Positions 31,035-42,613 are shown, counted from the stretch's first letter. The stretch is 64,000 nt of DNA from Azolla caroliniana (GCA_043228905.1 JBHGNT010000011.1:18414001-18478000); one strand, 5' to 3'. Notes: generated by a model from the letters alone, not told the origin. Numbers and translations are program-made.

Positions 31035-34000
31035 TTGTTCTCCGACAGCGGAGCGTGTACGATAGCCGGCATCGGCGGCCGAGAGAAGACAAAGGCGGAG
31101 GGGAGACTTCGAGCGTGCGGAGTTCTCGGCCCTGACGAGGAAATCAACGGAGCCGTGGAGGCGGTCTCATTCGACGACACCTTGGGAATGCTGGGAAAGG
31201 TAGTCGAAGAAGGCCTTAACGAAGACCGGACGATACCGGTGTGTTCCGAGGAGATGTACGAAGTCATCGCGGACTTCGGTCGAGGGCTCGAGTCGGTTCG
31301 GACGGCCCACGTAAGCACCAAGTACAAGACTGTGGACCGGAAGGTAAGGCCAGTCGCGGCACCCTTACCGGAGGACAGCGCGTCGAGAATCAAAGGGGTT
31401 GCATCGGACCCTAGTCTACGAGATCCGGCCTGCATAGGACACACCTTCACCGACGAGACGCTCCGAGAGCTCAAAATCGGTGGGGGCGGGTCCCTACTGC
31501 CGGCGGAGGAAGACCGGTTTCGGAGAATGCTCGGAAGGCACGGGAAAGCCTTCGCATTCTCGCCGGAGGAAATCGGGTGCGTTGACCCGACGATCGTGGA
31601 GCCGATGGTGATATTCACGGTACCGCATGTACCATGGAATCTCAAGCCAATCCCGGTTCCGAGAGCTCACATCCCGAAGTTGATGGAGCTGCTGAGGCAG
31701 AAAGTTGATATGGGAATTCTCGAGCCGTCGAGCGCCCCATATTCGAATCGATGGTTTACCGTACCAAAGAAAAACGGTTCGTTGCGCTTCATCCAGGACC
31801 TGCAGCCGGTCAATCGAGTGACCATTCGGAACGCAGGGATCGGACCGACCATAGACGAGTTCGCGGAGGCCTTCGCCGGAAGGTCAATTTACTCGGTCGG
31901 GGATCTATACTCAGGGTACGACCAGTTCCAGCTAGCCGTGGAGAGCAGAGACATTACGACGATGCGAACTCCCCTCGGCCTAGTTCGGATGTGTACACTG
32001 CCGCAAGGAGGGACCAACTCGGTGGCCCACATGGTGAATGCGATGAACAAGGTTCTGAGGGACTGTATCCCGGACATCACCATGCCGTTTCTGGACGACA
32101 TCCCGATCAAGGGATGCCCGGTGGAAGAAAAGGACGAGACGATCGGGCCGGACGGATGCCGACGATTCGTGGCGACGCACATCGACGACTGCGAGAAGGT
32201 GCTGCAAAGGCTAGAGGATGCGAGACTCACCTTCTCCGGGGAGAAGTCGGCCTTCGGGCAGTCAGAAATCATGGTGGTCGGACACCTGTGCGGACCATAT
32301 GGCCGGAAACCGTCTCCGGCAAAGGTAGAAGCCATCTCCGCGATGAAGCTCGACTGCAGCTCGGTCACGGAAGTACGGAGATTCCTGGGGGCATGCGCGT
32401 TCTACCACATATGGATCCCGCATTACGCACACGTCGCGGAGCCACTGTACGGGTTGCTGAAAAAGGGGCGAAGGTTCGAATGGCTAGACGAGCACGCGGA
32501 ATCGGTCCGGAAGCTGAAAGAGGCCCTTGCAGCGGCACCGGCACTCCGGAAGGCGGTATACGGGAAGGATACCCCGGTATTCATAACGGTGGATACCAGT
32601 CCGACCGGGATCGGATGGGTCGTGAACCAGGAAGACGAGGACGGCAATCGGTTTCCGATCCGATTCGGCGCGAAAGTCCTCAGTGAACGGCAGCAAGGAT
32701 ACGCCCAGGTTAAACGCGAACTCTGGGGTATTGTTTCGGCGGTTAAGGCCGACAAAGACTACCTGATAGGGACAGAAGTGATCATCGAGACGGATTGCCT
32801 GCCGATTCTCGGTATGGTTTCCGGATGCGCGACTCCGGATCTGGCGATGCTCAGGTGGATAGCGTACATCAAGTCCCTGGACCCGGAAATACGACACATT
32901 TCCGGGAAAGACAACGCCATGGCCGACATGCTTTCGAGGGCGAGGTTCGACGACGAGGGCGGCATGGTTTCGGAAGACGAAGAAGTCGGCGTGGATTTCT
33001 TCGAGGCGGCATACATAACGACCGACGGGATGAGCACTCCGGCGCTTAATGAGTTCGACGCGAGCAAGTACGACGGGGAGTGGCTGCAGATCGGCGGGTT
33101 TTTGAAGACAATGACGCCCGATGCGTCATGGACGAAGGACGAGGCCAACCGGATCCGGAAGAAAGCATATCGATTCTTTCTCCGAGATGGGCATTTGTGG
33201 AAGCACCCGAAGAAGAGGAACGGCGTCCCGCTCCGGGTGGTGGCGATGAAGGAAGAACAGGAGGAGCTACTGGCGGCCTACCACGACAGCCCTTGGGCTG
33301 GACACCGTGGAACGTGGGCGACATTTGAGAAGCTGAAGGGGAAGTACTGGTGGCCGGGATTGTACCAGGACGTGCATCGGTTCGTGACAACTTGCGAGAG
33401 CTGCCAGATGCACTCCATAGTCCGACATCGAGACGAGCTTCACCCTACGTACCCTCCGGCCATCCATTTCAAATGGATGGTGGATCTGGTGACGATGCCG
33501 ATGGGGGTAGGACAGATGCGGTATCTGGTCCTAGCGCGGGAAGACCTGACGAACCAGGTGGAAGGCCGAGCCCTTCAGAACAAGACGACCGCGGCCGTGT
33601 GTCGGTTCCTGATCGAGGACGTGATATGCCGGTACGGGTGCGTCGGGAAGATCGTGGCTGACCGAGGGGAGTTGGACGCCGAGGAAGCCGCGGAGCTGTT
33701 CGATCGGCTGGGAGTCAAACTCTCGCTCACCACTGCGTACAACCCGGAGGCGAATGGAAAGGTGGAGCGCGGACACGGGCCGATCGTTAAAGCGCTGGTT
33801 CGGGCATGCGGAGGCCAAGTCGGTAACTGGCCGCGACTTCTACCTTATGCTTTGTGGGCCGACCGGACTACGCACAGTTCGGTAACCGGGTACATGCCGA
33901 CAGAGCTCATGTTCGGCCAGGGGCCGATCATGCCGATGGAACGAACAATCTCCTCATGGGCAACGGTCGACTGGAGGGACGAGATGAGCCGGGAGGAGTT

Positions 34001-34418
34001 GTTGGCAGCGCGTATACGACAACTCGAACGGAGACCGGAGGACGTGGAGACGGCTGCAGAAAGGATCCGAGTGGCGAGGATAAAGAACAAAGCCAGGTTC
34101 GACCGAACGCACCGACTCCGACCGAAGAAGATCGAACAAGGTGACTGGGTGCTCGTCTACGACAGCAGCCTCGACAACCAGCACCGAGCAACGCGGAAGT
34201 TCGCACGGAGATGGTTCGGGCCGTACACGGTACAAAGCGCCAACGACAACGGGACGTATCATCTGGCGGAACTCGACGGTACGAGAATAGCGATACCCGT
34301 GGCTGGGAAGAGGATCAAAGCTTTCAAGAAGCGGCACGACGACGAACCCGACCTGATTCTCCTGGACAGCAGCGACGACCGATCCGAGGCCGAGGAAGGG
34401 CCGGCAGGCGAAGAGTAA
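31035..34418 (+). CDS. Element A2 ORF2: reverse transcriptase-RNase H-integrase
   Basis: About 1127 aa from a TTG, identical in prediction to A1 ORF2. It has the RT FLDD motif, RNase H acidic residues, HHCC zinc finger, integrase D/D/E and a GPY/F-type end. The frame continues upstream of the TTG to overlap the ORF1 end, fitting translation by -1 frameshift. No disruption. Two independent insertions with unchanged proteins imply selection or very recent movement. Confidence 0.93.
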   Translation: MFSDSGACTIAGIGGREKTKAEGRLRACGVLGPDEEINGAVEAVSFDDTLGMLGKVVEEGLNEDRTIPVCSEEMYEVIADFGRGLESVRTAHVSTKYKTVDRKVRPVAAPLPEDSASRIKGVASDPSLRDPACIGHTFTDETLRELKIGGGGSLLPAEEDRFRRMLGRHGKAFAFSPEEIGCVDPTIVEPMVIFTVPHVPWNLKPIPVPRAHIPKLMELLRQKVDMGILEPSSAPYSNRWFTVPKKNGSLRFIQDLQPVNRVTIRNAGIGPTIDEFAEAFAGRSIYSVGDLYSGYDQFQLAVESRDITTMRTPLGLVRMCTLPQGGTNSVAHMVNAMNKVLRDCIPDITMPFLDDIPIKGCPVEEKDETIGPDGCRRFVATHIDDCEKVLQRLEDARLTFSGEKSAFGQSEIMVVGHLCGPYGRKPSPAKVEAISAMKLDCSSVTEVRRFLGACAFYHIWIPHYAHVAEPLYGLLKKGRRFEWLDEHAESVRKLKEALAAAPALRKAVYGKDTPVFITVDTSPTGIGWVVNQEDEDGNRFPIRFGAKVLSERQQGYAQVKRELWGIVSAVKADKDYLIGTEVIIETDCLPILGMVSGCATPDLAMLRWIAYIKSLDPEIRHISGKDNAMADMLSRARFDDEGGMVSEDEEVGVDFFEAAYITTDGMSTPALNEFDASKYDGEWLQIGGFLKTMTPDASWTKDEANRIRKKAYRFFLRDGHLWKHPKKRNGVPLRVVAMKEEQEELLAAYHDSPWAGHRGTWATFEKLKGKYWWPGLYQDVHRFVTTCESCQMHSIVRHRDELHPTYPPAIHFKWMVDLVTMPMGVGQMRYLVLAREDLTNQVEGRALQNKTTAAVCRFLIEDVICRYGCVGKIVADRGELDAEEAAELFDRLGVKLSLTTAYNPEANGKVERGHGPIVKALVRACGGQVGNWPRLLPYALWADRTTHSSVTGYMPTELMFGQGPIMPMERTISSWATVDWRDEMSREELLAARIRQLERRPEDVETAAERIRVARIKNKARFDRTHRLRPKKIEQGDWVLVYDSSLDNQHRATRKFARRWFGPYTVQSANDNGTYHLAELDGTRIAIPVAGKRIKAFKKRHDDEPDLILLDSSDDRSEAEEGPAGEE

Positions 34419-34453
34419 AGGCGGGCCGGTTTTCTCCGTGCCAACTTAATTTG

Positions 34454-34473
34454 GCGCATGCCGGTGGATGCGC
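34454..34473 (+). other. Hairpin before the A2 polypurine tract
   Basis: Same GCGCAT/ATGCGC stem and 8-nt loop as in A1. The polypurine tract ends at 34490. Confidence 0.75.
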
Positions 34474-34490
34474 GGTTAGGTGGGGGCGGA

Positions 34491-35186
34491 TGTCGTGAAG
34501 AAAACCGCCCACAAGAGGAATCGGAGGAACAAGGCGTGGGAAACGGCTCTACACACACCCGCGCGCCAAGAAGTACCTAAGGACGAAGTAGGTACATACG
34601 AGGATCCTAGGTGGGTAGATTCGGTTGGTATGCAGTTAATGCCAAACGGCCTCTTGACGGGCTATAAAAGGAAGAGAAAGACTAGAAGTGGTGGTATCTC
34701 GCGCGGAGAGGACGAAGTGCTGCCGAACCGATTTCGGAGCTTCTCTCTCACTCCTGCCTTCTCTGTCTTCTGCTCCATCGCGTACCTGTGCAGGTTTCGA
34801 GGAGGCTTGCGCTGTTCCGTGGAACGCCCCGAGCGCGTCCTGCAGCACCTCCGACCTGTTTTCCCTTTCTGTGCGTCGCAACATACAGGGGTCGGCATCT
34901 GTTCGCCGCCCTGTTCGTTTTCGTTAGTATCTATTTCGTGCCCCACCGTGGGTTGTAATACTTTAGTCTGTTATTTTCTTGCATTCATAAGTACATATCT
35001 TTCGTTGTTGCGTCCATCTGCGTCGGCGTTTATTTGTGATCTCTGTTTGTTGGGCCGTGTCCCTATGCAATCTTCGGTTCTGTGTAATCGGGTCTCTCTC
35101 TCTTACTCCTCTCTCTCCTGCTCTTCGGTCCAAGACCCCCGTGGTCCCTCCTCCTTTCTGCACGCAAGGGCGTAGCAACCCCCACA
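34491..35186 (+). repeat. Element A2 right LTR
   Basis: 696 bp. One substitution (G to A, near 34677) was noticed against the left LTR. Confidence 0.93.
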
Positions 35187-35190
35187 ACGT

Positions 35191-37222
35191 TCATTGTGAG
35201 ATGTGTAATGCTTTTTAGGTTTCACAAATTTCTATCGCAAGTTTATAAAGGACTATTCACATCTTATTTTGCCTCTCACATAGCTTACAAAGAAGGGGCA
35301 ATCGTTTGTTTGGTCTAAGGAAGCGGACACGTCTTTTGTGGATCTCAAGAAAGCATTTACATCAGCCCCTATTCTAACTTGACATGTTGATCCGCAAAAA
35401 CCATTTATCATTGAGGCAGACACGTCGGATTTCGCGCTCGGTAGTATTTTGTCACAGCAAGGCGATGATGAGAAGCTACATCTCATAGTTTTCCACTCAC
35501 GCAAATTTGACACCGCCGAAATCAACTACGAGATATATGATAAGGAGCTATTAGCAATAGTGGACTCTTGTGCAGAATGGAGGCATTTCTTAGAAAGATC
35601 TCCTCATCAAGCCATTGTATTTAGTGATCACAAGAATCTTGCCTACTTCCAGAATGCTCGTGTATTAAATAGAAGACAAGCTCGGTGGCCCCAGTTCCTC
35701 ACTCGTTTCGCCTTCAAGATTACATACCGTTCGGGCAAGTAATCATAGGTCCGACACGACTACAAGCAACATTGGTTTTTAACACTCCATTAGATTCCTG
35801 CCTTAATTGATACCATACACGAAGATTTGAAGACAAATGTTTGCGCTCAAGCTATTCTAGATCAAATTGATTCCTCTCATGCATCCTGTTCACGGTCACA
35901 ACAACAAGGTACGGATTATCAACAATTAGCATTTCATGATGGATTACTCTTCTTTAAGAAACTTTTGTATGTTCGCAATGGTTCATGTCGTCTTCGAGTA
36001 GTTCAAAATTGTCATGACACATACATAGTTGGACATTTTGGTAGTACTGAAACGTTGGATTTAGTACAACGATCATTTTGATGGTCGCATATGCGAAGAT
36101 TTGTCAAAGACTATTTGTGGACATGTGATACATGTTGTAGAGTGAAGATGCCCAGACATCATCCATATGGTTTATTGGAGCCATTGCCCATTCCCAGCAA
36201 GCCGTGGCAATCTATTTCTCTAGTTTTTATCACAAATCTTCTGGATTCGAAGGGCTTCAACGTGATATTTATAGTGGTCGATCGGTACACTAAGATGGCA
36301 CATTTCTTGCCCTGTACTAAAGAAATCACTAGTGAAGATACTTCAGGAATTGTTATGTGAAGTATTTCGGAATCATGGTCTTTCTGATAGTATCATTAGT
36401 GATCATGGACAACAATTCGTCTCTAAATTTTGGAAGCATCTCTTCAAAATGCTCAAGGTCACATGCAACCTCTCCTCCGGATATCATCCCCAAACAGATG
36501 GTCAAGTAGAATGTACAAATCAAACGTTGGAACAATATCTTCGGTGTTTTTTAAGCTATCAACAATATGATTGGGCAAATATTCTACATTTTGTTGAGTT
36601 TGCTTATAGTAATTCTATCCACTCCTCCACTAGGGTTACTGTAACACTATTCTATGCTTATACAAGCCATCATCCTCATTGGTGTGTATTAGAAACTCCT
36701 GAGTTACCCACAAATCCTCGTGTAGAGAATCATTTGGAGCGGCTACGCAAGATTTAGGCAGAACTATCTACCCACCTATATCAAGGCCAACAAACATAGA
36801 AGCATTATGCGGATCGTCACCGGATTCCATCCTATTTTGATATTGGAGATTGAGTATGGGTATTACAACGGCACGTAAAAACTACTCGACCATGTGACAA
36901 ATTGGATTATCGACGGTTAGGGCCTTTTCGTATTAACAGAAAAATTAATGATGTCACTTTTTGCCTTGATCTACCTCCGCAACTACGGATACATCCAGTA
37001 TTTCATAGTTCTCTTCCAAAACCCTATCAAGACAACACTATTCCCAATCGTATTACACCACCTCCACCCCTGATTGAACTTGAAAATGGACCTGAGTACA
37101 AGGTTGCTGTCATCCTCGATTCCAAGATTGTTCGCAACAAGCTCTACTATTTGGTCGATTGGCTAGTCTATAGTCCAAGCGAGCGTACTTGGGAACCAAT
37201 AGAGAATGTGGCCAATGCTTGA
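35191..37222 (+). pseudogene. Element D RT C-terminus, RNase H, integrase and chromodomain
   Basis: Pol resumes after A2. RNase H (FHSRKFDTAEINYEI region, 35449-35742) is followed by an integrase zinc-finger segment (CDTCCRVK, near 36130) and a core with the TDGQVECTNQTLEQY-like motif (about 36496-36540). A chromodomain (YLVDWLVYSPSERTWEP region, about 37080-37222) comes last. Stops and frame changes occur at several points (for example 35380, 36080 and 36357). The chromodomain places D among the chromoviruses. Confidence 0.85.
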
Positions 37223-37316
37223 GCTCTTCTTAAAGACTTCCAACATCAATATCTAGTTAAACCAGGTTCTCAATGAACGACGACTCGTAACACTCATCGT
37301 TTAAAGAGGGGGATAA

Positions 37317-37771
37317 TGTCATGATATGGCTCCAAAAGGATTTGAACCCATAACATCGTGTTACATAGGTTGAACCCTTACCATTAAACTATGCATTGTA
37401 ATACAAAAAATATTATTTTCATTTATTATTTCACTATAGGAAATTCATGTGTAATCCAAATTACTCTGGAACATTCTAGAAACTTTAGGAGTACTCCTGA
37501 CATTACTATAAATAGAGGCACATGGCATTATTGAGAACCAATTCCATTCAACGCCAGTCTTAAACCTCCTAGTTGTTCTTGTATCCTTCTTCATATAATA
37601 TACTTCTTGTTGTCATCACTCTCTCTCTCTCTCTCCATTCTCTGTCTCCCCCCTTTCTCTTCTCCTCTCGTGACTCTCACACACTCTTAAATTCCCTTCT
37701 TAGTACTAATCCTCATTCTTCCCCTCTATCTTTAGTACTAATTCTCCTTGCCTCTAGTACTATCCCTGATA
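37317..37771 (+). repeat. Element D right LTR
   Basis: 455 bp with the same modules as the left LTR: antisense tRNA-like segment, heat-shock element (37469-37481), TATA box and CT-rich R/U5. The 12-mer primer sequence carries two changes here. Confidence 0.9.
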
Positions 37772-37776
37772 GTGGA

Positions 37777-38348
37777 TGAATCCGACAATTCAGGAATGGA
37801 TAATATCCATGCTCCAACACTCCGGACTGTCCTCAAATAGGCCTCTAGGACTTTGAATACCTCAGGAGTTATGGAACGACAGTAAGCTGAATTACGACAA
37901 GCTGAGGATTTTCGAATGCGAGGCATATGCCCTCATACTGAAAGATGATCACCGAAAACTTCAACCGAGGTCCATGAAATGCATTTTCCTTGGTTATGGA
38001 CCAGATGGCAAGATCAGATACAAACTCTAGGACCCCGAGCACAAACAGATCATCCGAAGTTCGAACGTAGTGTTCAAAGAGTCAGATATGCATCAGACAG
38101 TTGAATGGCCTATTGAAGTCCGAAGGGTAACCTTTCTGAAGTGTCGGCACTTTGTGGCGGCCCAACCCATAACACGAGGTCAGCTTCACGGGTAGCCAAA
38201 TCCTCTAGCACCGTCTCAGCACAGCTGAATGATTCGGCTTTGGACCATCCGACTCAGACACCCGATGCGACTAGTACAGTCCTACCTCGAATATCCCAGA
38301 GACTGTCGTAGCCTCCGGAGAGGTATTCTCCTGGAGTCTTCTTCACAG
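37777..38348 (+). pseudogene. Copia pol fragment 2: integrase C-terminal region
   Basis: The integrase continues directly after the D target duplication (ERM, then NPTIQEW). It includes the typical copia block after the core (LRIFECEAYA, CIFLGYG, YKL-stop-DPEHKQIIR). The TAG replaces the conserved Trp of this block. Element C cuts it at 38353. Confidence 0.8.
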
Positions 38349-38352
38349 ACGT

Positions 38353-38958
38353 TGTCGTGAAGAATTTCGGCCAGAGGCGGAAACCGGGAACATTGGCTAC
38401 ATCGGCGGGGTGCAGTGGATGAACGCACCCATGTACATTTAGTGTGAATATCGAGGGCGCCTTTATGGCGCCGAAGAGTAGTCAAGTTGGGGCAGACGAT
38501 CCCATGTAAGGCGGGATTTGTCCCACATTGTAACGCATCCCTTTCCTTGTTCTATAAAAGGAAGGGAACGCCCTTTGTGAAAGCGTTGCCCATTTTGCAT
38601 TAGAGGGTATACCGTTAGGTTTAGAGTTAGTTTCTTCTTCTTCTCCCCCCTTCGTGTTCGCTTAGGGTTTGCTGCAGCTCATCTCCTGTGCAAGATCCCG
38701 CTCGGTGCGACGGGCCCGAGAGCTCCCCGACGGCGGCTTGACAGCAGATGACTGTTGTGAGCTATCTTGGTCCGGCTCGAAGCCGGGAATGTATTCTTCT
38801 TTTATATATATATATATACGTTTGCGTCTATCTGTGTATATTCGCGTCCATGTTGGTGTCGGGTGTTTCCCCTTTTCCTGCGTTTCCTGTACATAAGGGC
38901 GTGAGTAGGGTCGGCATGTGTGTGTGTGTGTGCGTGTGTGTGCGTGAGTCGGTGTTAA

Positions 38959-38999
<41 letters not shown>

Positions 39000-39118
39000 T
39001 CGGTTGCTTCTGGGATGCCCCGGAAACGGTGAAGCATGACTTCCTACGCTCCGTCACTCCCTGGTCCAAGACCCCCGTGGTCCCGCCTTTCTCCACGCAC
39101 GCGCATAACAACGCAACA
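38353..39118 (+). repeat. Element C left LTR
   Basis: 766 bp, starting TGTCGTGAAG and ending GCAACA. TATAAAA at 38553-38559. It contains TA, GT and CT microsatellites. Its end (AAGACCCCCGTGGTCCC) is shared with A1/A2. Confidence 0.9.
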
Positions 39119-39155
39119 TATTTGGTGAACCCGACGTGAAAGGCGGCAAGGGAGG

Positions 39156-39770
39156 ATGGAGTCGGAAGACGACGACCTTGCAGAGATGGTGGCCGAAGTG
39201 GTGTTGGAGTCGGCACGAGTGGTGATGAGGCGAGAAGCAGCGCATCAAGCGGTTGAGCGAGTGGTCGAAAGAGTCGGCCATTTCAACGGGGACAAAGTCC
39301 CATCTTACTTGGAAGCCTACAACGCGGAAATGGAGGAGCGTGGCGTAGACGAGGCGTTGAGGCTGGAGTTCTTCTGCCGGGTCGTAGCTGTCCGGATGCA
39401 TGCGGAAGTAAAGGAGCTCCGTGAGGCTCATAGTTCGTGGGAGGCCTTCGAAGAGGCGCTCCTGAAGGCATAGGGAGGACGACGGAAGAGCCGGGGACGG
39501 CACGACTTCGACCAGTGGGTAGCATCGGCAAAGACCCACCGGGGCGCGACGAAGGCATTCCGAGAGTTCGAGCGACAGCTTGCTCAGCTCTCAGAGCGGG
39601 AACAAGGTTTGGTGGGGGCGGACAAGGTCCTATTGTTCGTCAGGTCGATCGACCGAGCGGACGGGAGGCCATCGGGATTGAGCTCGAAGACGATGACGGA
39701 GCGAATGGGCTTACGGAGGACTGGTTGAAGGTCGGAAGGGTGTGCAAACGGCTAGACAAAGAGCGAGCCG
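39156..39770 (+). pseudogene. Element C gag N-terminal remnant
   Basis: An ATG at 39156 starts a frame clearly similar to A1 gag (VERVGHFNGDKVPSYLEAY against the equivalent A1 region). It stops at TAG 39471-39473. Similarity continues in the same frame (FREFERQLAQLSE, then DKVLLFVRSIDR) and then, after a frame change near 39660, in another frame (LTEDWLKVGRVCKRLDK). No zinc knuckle or protease follows. It is a broken relic, though its presence suggests descent from a full A-like element. Confidence 0.8.
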
Positions 39771-42576
39771 AGAAGGCTAAGAGGAAGGGACGCGACGGCG
39801 TGCCATCACAGCGGGAAGAGGCCGAACGACAAAGGGAGTTGGCAAGGATCGGCGTTGGGGCTAGGATTGCGGAGGCGTACGCAGCTCTCGAGGCGATGCT
39901 CGAGGAAGAGGAAAGATCAAGGCCGCAAGTCGAGACTGAGAAGACGGACTTGCCCCACGCAACGGCGGAAGATCGGTACCACGGTACCACGGGAGAGGGT
40001 GCGGAACGAAACGCCCTCTCGACTTGCGGAGATAAAACGGCCAAGGAAGAGGCCGAGATACTGATCGCGGAACCGGAACGTTGGGACCAGCGGTTTCGGG
40101 CGTGTCAGCCCGAGATCCCGGTCATTGGGGAAGCAAGCCTAGATGGGGCTTGCGCGATCGGTAAGAAGACGACCGCCGACCATGAAGAGTCTGTGGCTAC
40201 GGACAAGGGCGTAAAACGGACGGGCGATTCTTTGTGTCTTCCCACACTTGCTCCCGAGACGATGGCAGTTGGGCTCGAGTGCCCACGTGAGTCCCAAGCG
40301 GAGGACGGCGGCGAAAGGCCAAGAATCACCGGCGAGACGATACGAGGAAGGAGCGGACGAAAGCCCACGGACTCGATTCCAGAGAACTCGGCATTCGGGC
40401 CCGTATGGCCATGTAAGACCGAGGAGATGGATGGCGGTACCGAGGAGTCTTGGCACGATGCCAGCGAAGTCGGATGGGAAACGGCCTGCGAGGAGGCCGA
40501 GGACGGAAGCGGCACGAGGAGATCGGCATTCCGATACGGGTGGAGCATAATCCGGTCGTGGATCGTTCGATCGGGGCCGGATTCGGCATGAAAGTGCCGA
40601 AACGGAAGAGGGTGCGGGACGAGCCGCCCTCTTTTACATGGGGAGAAAGACCGACCAGGAGAAGGTCGAGATTTGGAAAGAGAATGAAAGCAGGTCCTAT
40701 GGGGATTCCTTACACCGAATCGGCTGCAGGCCCGAGTGCCGGCGTGAGTCCGACAAGAGAGATCGGTGACGACAGGAGAACGGGACTCGGCAATCCGGAG
40801 AAAAACGAACGAACCCGAGCGAGAACCGGGCGGAGCGGACTCCCGGATGACCATTCCGGGAGGGAGGAAGAGAGCAGGCCTACGAAGAGGCCGAGGACAC
40901 GGTACGACGGTACCACGGGAGAGGGTGCGGAGTAAACCGCCCTCTCGGCATGCGGAAAGGGACGACCCGGGACAGGGTCGGGGAGACAAATCGGAGGCCT
41001 ACGGAGGATCCTTCACACCGGTTCTAGAGACTTCGGCAGTCGGCAACGCGGTCGACGTAAGACCAAGATACTGACGGTGGCGGCGAGGTGACGAAGGCAA
41101 GGGCTACGGATGGGCGGTCTACGGAGGATCCTTCACACCGGTTCTACAGAATTCAGCAGTCGGCAACGCGGTTGACGTAAGACCAAGATACTGACGGTGG
41201 CGGCAAGGTGACGAATGCAATGGGCGTAAGGAAGTCCGGTCCTACGGGATCCCCCCACTGGTTCCGGAGACCCCGACTGTTTTGCCAACGTGGCAACGTA
41301 AGACCGAGGGAGAAGGAAGGTGGCGGCGGGAAACGGGACCCGGCTATGCGGAAGACACGAGGAGAGTCCGGGAGTGACTCAAAACAAAGGCTCCCAAATT
41401 ACGGCAAGCATAGAAACGGAGTCTGGTCCTATGGGACCCTCACACCGATCCGGCGACTCCGGCAGTTCGGCCAACGTGGCAACATGAGACCGAGAGAGAA
41501 GGTTGGTGGCGGCAGGGAACGGGACCCGACGACACGAGGTTTCGGAAGGAGCCGGTAGGGACAAACACGGGGAGGTGTGTCAGGCCGGAAGGGCACGCCT
41601 GGAACAGAACAAGAGTCTCGCAAATGGCCATCGCGGGCCGGATCGAAGCGTGACTACGAGACGGTGTTCGGCGCGGGCGGGGCCGAACGAAGGAAGCGGA
41701 AGACGGCACAAGGGAGGTGCCGGGAACGAGGTGACAAGTGCCTAGTGGACTACACCGAGTCGGGGTCAGGGGATGGCAAGAGAGACCGGAGGAGGATCCT
41801 CCACACTCGCTTCGTAGATCTCGGTAGCTCCGTCGAAGTAGCGAAGACTGACACGGCAAGCCGGGGTGACAAGCTGGTGGGGGCGAGGGGACGACGGCAA
41901 ACGGAAGACTCAGGACCTGTTGCAGTAGCACGAAGACGGGAAGGGCCATGCAGGCTACTACGAGGTGTTCCTCGGATGCAAAGGACACCAGTATGCGGGG
42001 AGCGACGATGCACGATCTGGCCGGAAAAGGGGCCGACAAGGCGTGCAATGAACCGAAGTGCGACACAGGCAGTACCAAACAACGGACGAGGGTATGTGGC
42101 ACACGGAGGTGCCAGAGCGGAAAGTCGAGCGCGGAGATAGGTTGCACGGTTCAGAGGTATCCTCCACACCGTTCCGGAGACCATGGCGGTTTGAGCCGAC
42201 GCGGCGATGTAAGACCATGGAGAAGGAAGGTGGCGGCGAGAGGACGAGGGCAACGCGAAACGACATGGGAAGGCAATCAGGACGACGCGATTGATCAACG
42301 GAGGCCAAGCGGGCCATTACGGGCATGCCTCGAGCGGAGGACATCGGGCCTACGGCGGGAAGCGAGGCGTTCATACGGCCGAACAAGGGCCAACGGAAGT
42401 ACGCGTACTATGGAGATCGCGGCAGAGGACCCATTGACGGGTCGAACGAGCCTACGGGGAGGCGAGCGCGAAGGAAGACTCGAAGCCGACGGATCAAACC
42501 GGCAGCGAGCCGAGATGCGGATCACGGGAGACCGGTTTCTCACCGGCCGAAATCTCTCACCCTTCAACCGGACTTG
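39771..42576 (+). repeat. Element C interior: pol-less GC-rich sequence with internal repeats
   Basis: No pol domain is visible in any frame. The sequence is built from diverged repeats. One about-120-bp unit begins near 40999 and 41119 (period 120), with weaker copies near 41242 and 41429 and traces near 40697 and 42158. A separate hairpin motif recurs at 39993-40020, 40606-40633 and 40919-40946. Long open frames here are probably an effect of high GC. Confidence 0.65.
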
Positions 42577-42596
42577 GCACATACCGGTGGATGTGC
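42577..42596 (+). other. Hairpin before the element C polypurine tract
   Basis: A perfect 6-bp stem, GCACAT with ATGTGC, around an 8-nt loop (ACCGGTGG). The polypurine tract AGGTGGGGGCGGA follows (42601-42613). Confidence 0.75.
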
Positions 42597-42613
42597 GGTT
42601 AGGTGGGGGCGGA

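Larger units (their letters stand above)
28065..35186 (+). mobile_element. Element A2: second intact-looking copy of element A
   Basis: 7122 bp, with 696-bp LTRs (28065-28760 and 34491-35186) and TSD ACGT (28061-28064 and 35187-35190). It is inserted in element D RT. It matches A1 base for base except for a handful of substitutions, and both ORFs encode the same predicted proteins as A1. Only one difference was seen between its own LTRs, so it looks like the younger insertion. Confidence 0.95.
9353..37771 (+). mobile_element. Element D: chromodomain Ty3/gypsy retrotransposon, itself split by A1, B and A2
   Basis: Left LTR 9353-9793 and right LTR 37317-37771 start TGTCATG and end TGACA/TGATA. 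The 5-bp flanks are GCGGA (9348-9352) and GTGGA (37772-37776), a TSD with one mismatch. The copia integrase frame rejoins exactly across the element. Without inserts the internal order is gag, protease, RT, RNase H, integrase, chromodomain. A1 (10034-17155) and B (17824-26126) sit in gag, and A2 (28065-35186) sits in RT. Many stops and frameshifts show the element is dead. Confidence 0.92.

Noticed and set aside
10034-35186. A1 and A2 as one segmental duplication
   Set aside because: They interrupt different genes of element D (gag and RT), each with its own TSD, and the flanks are unrelated. Independent insertion fits better.
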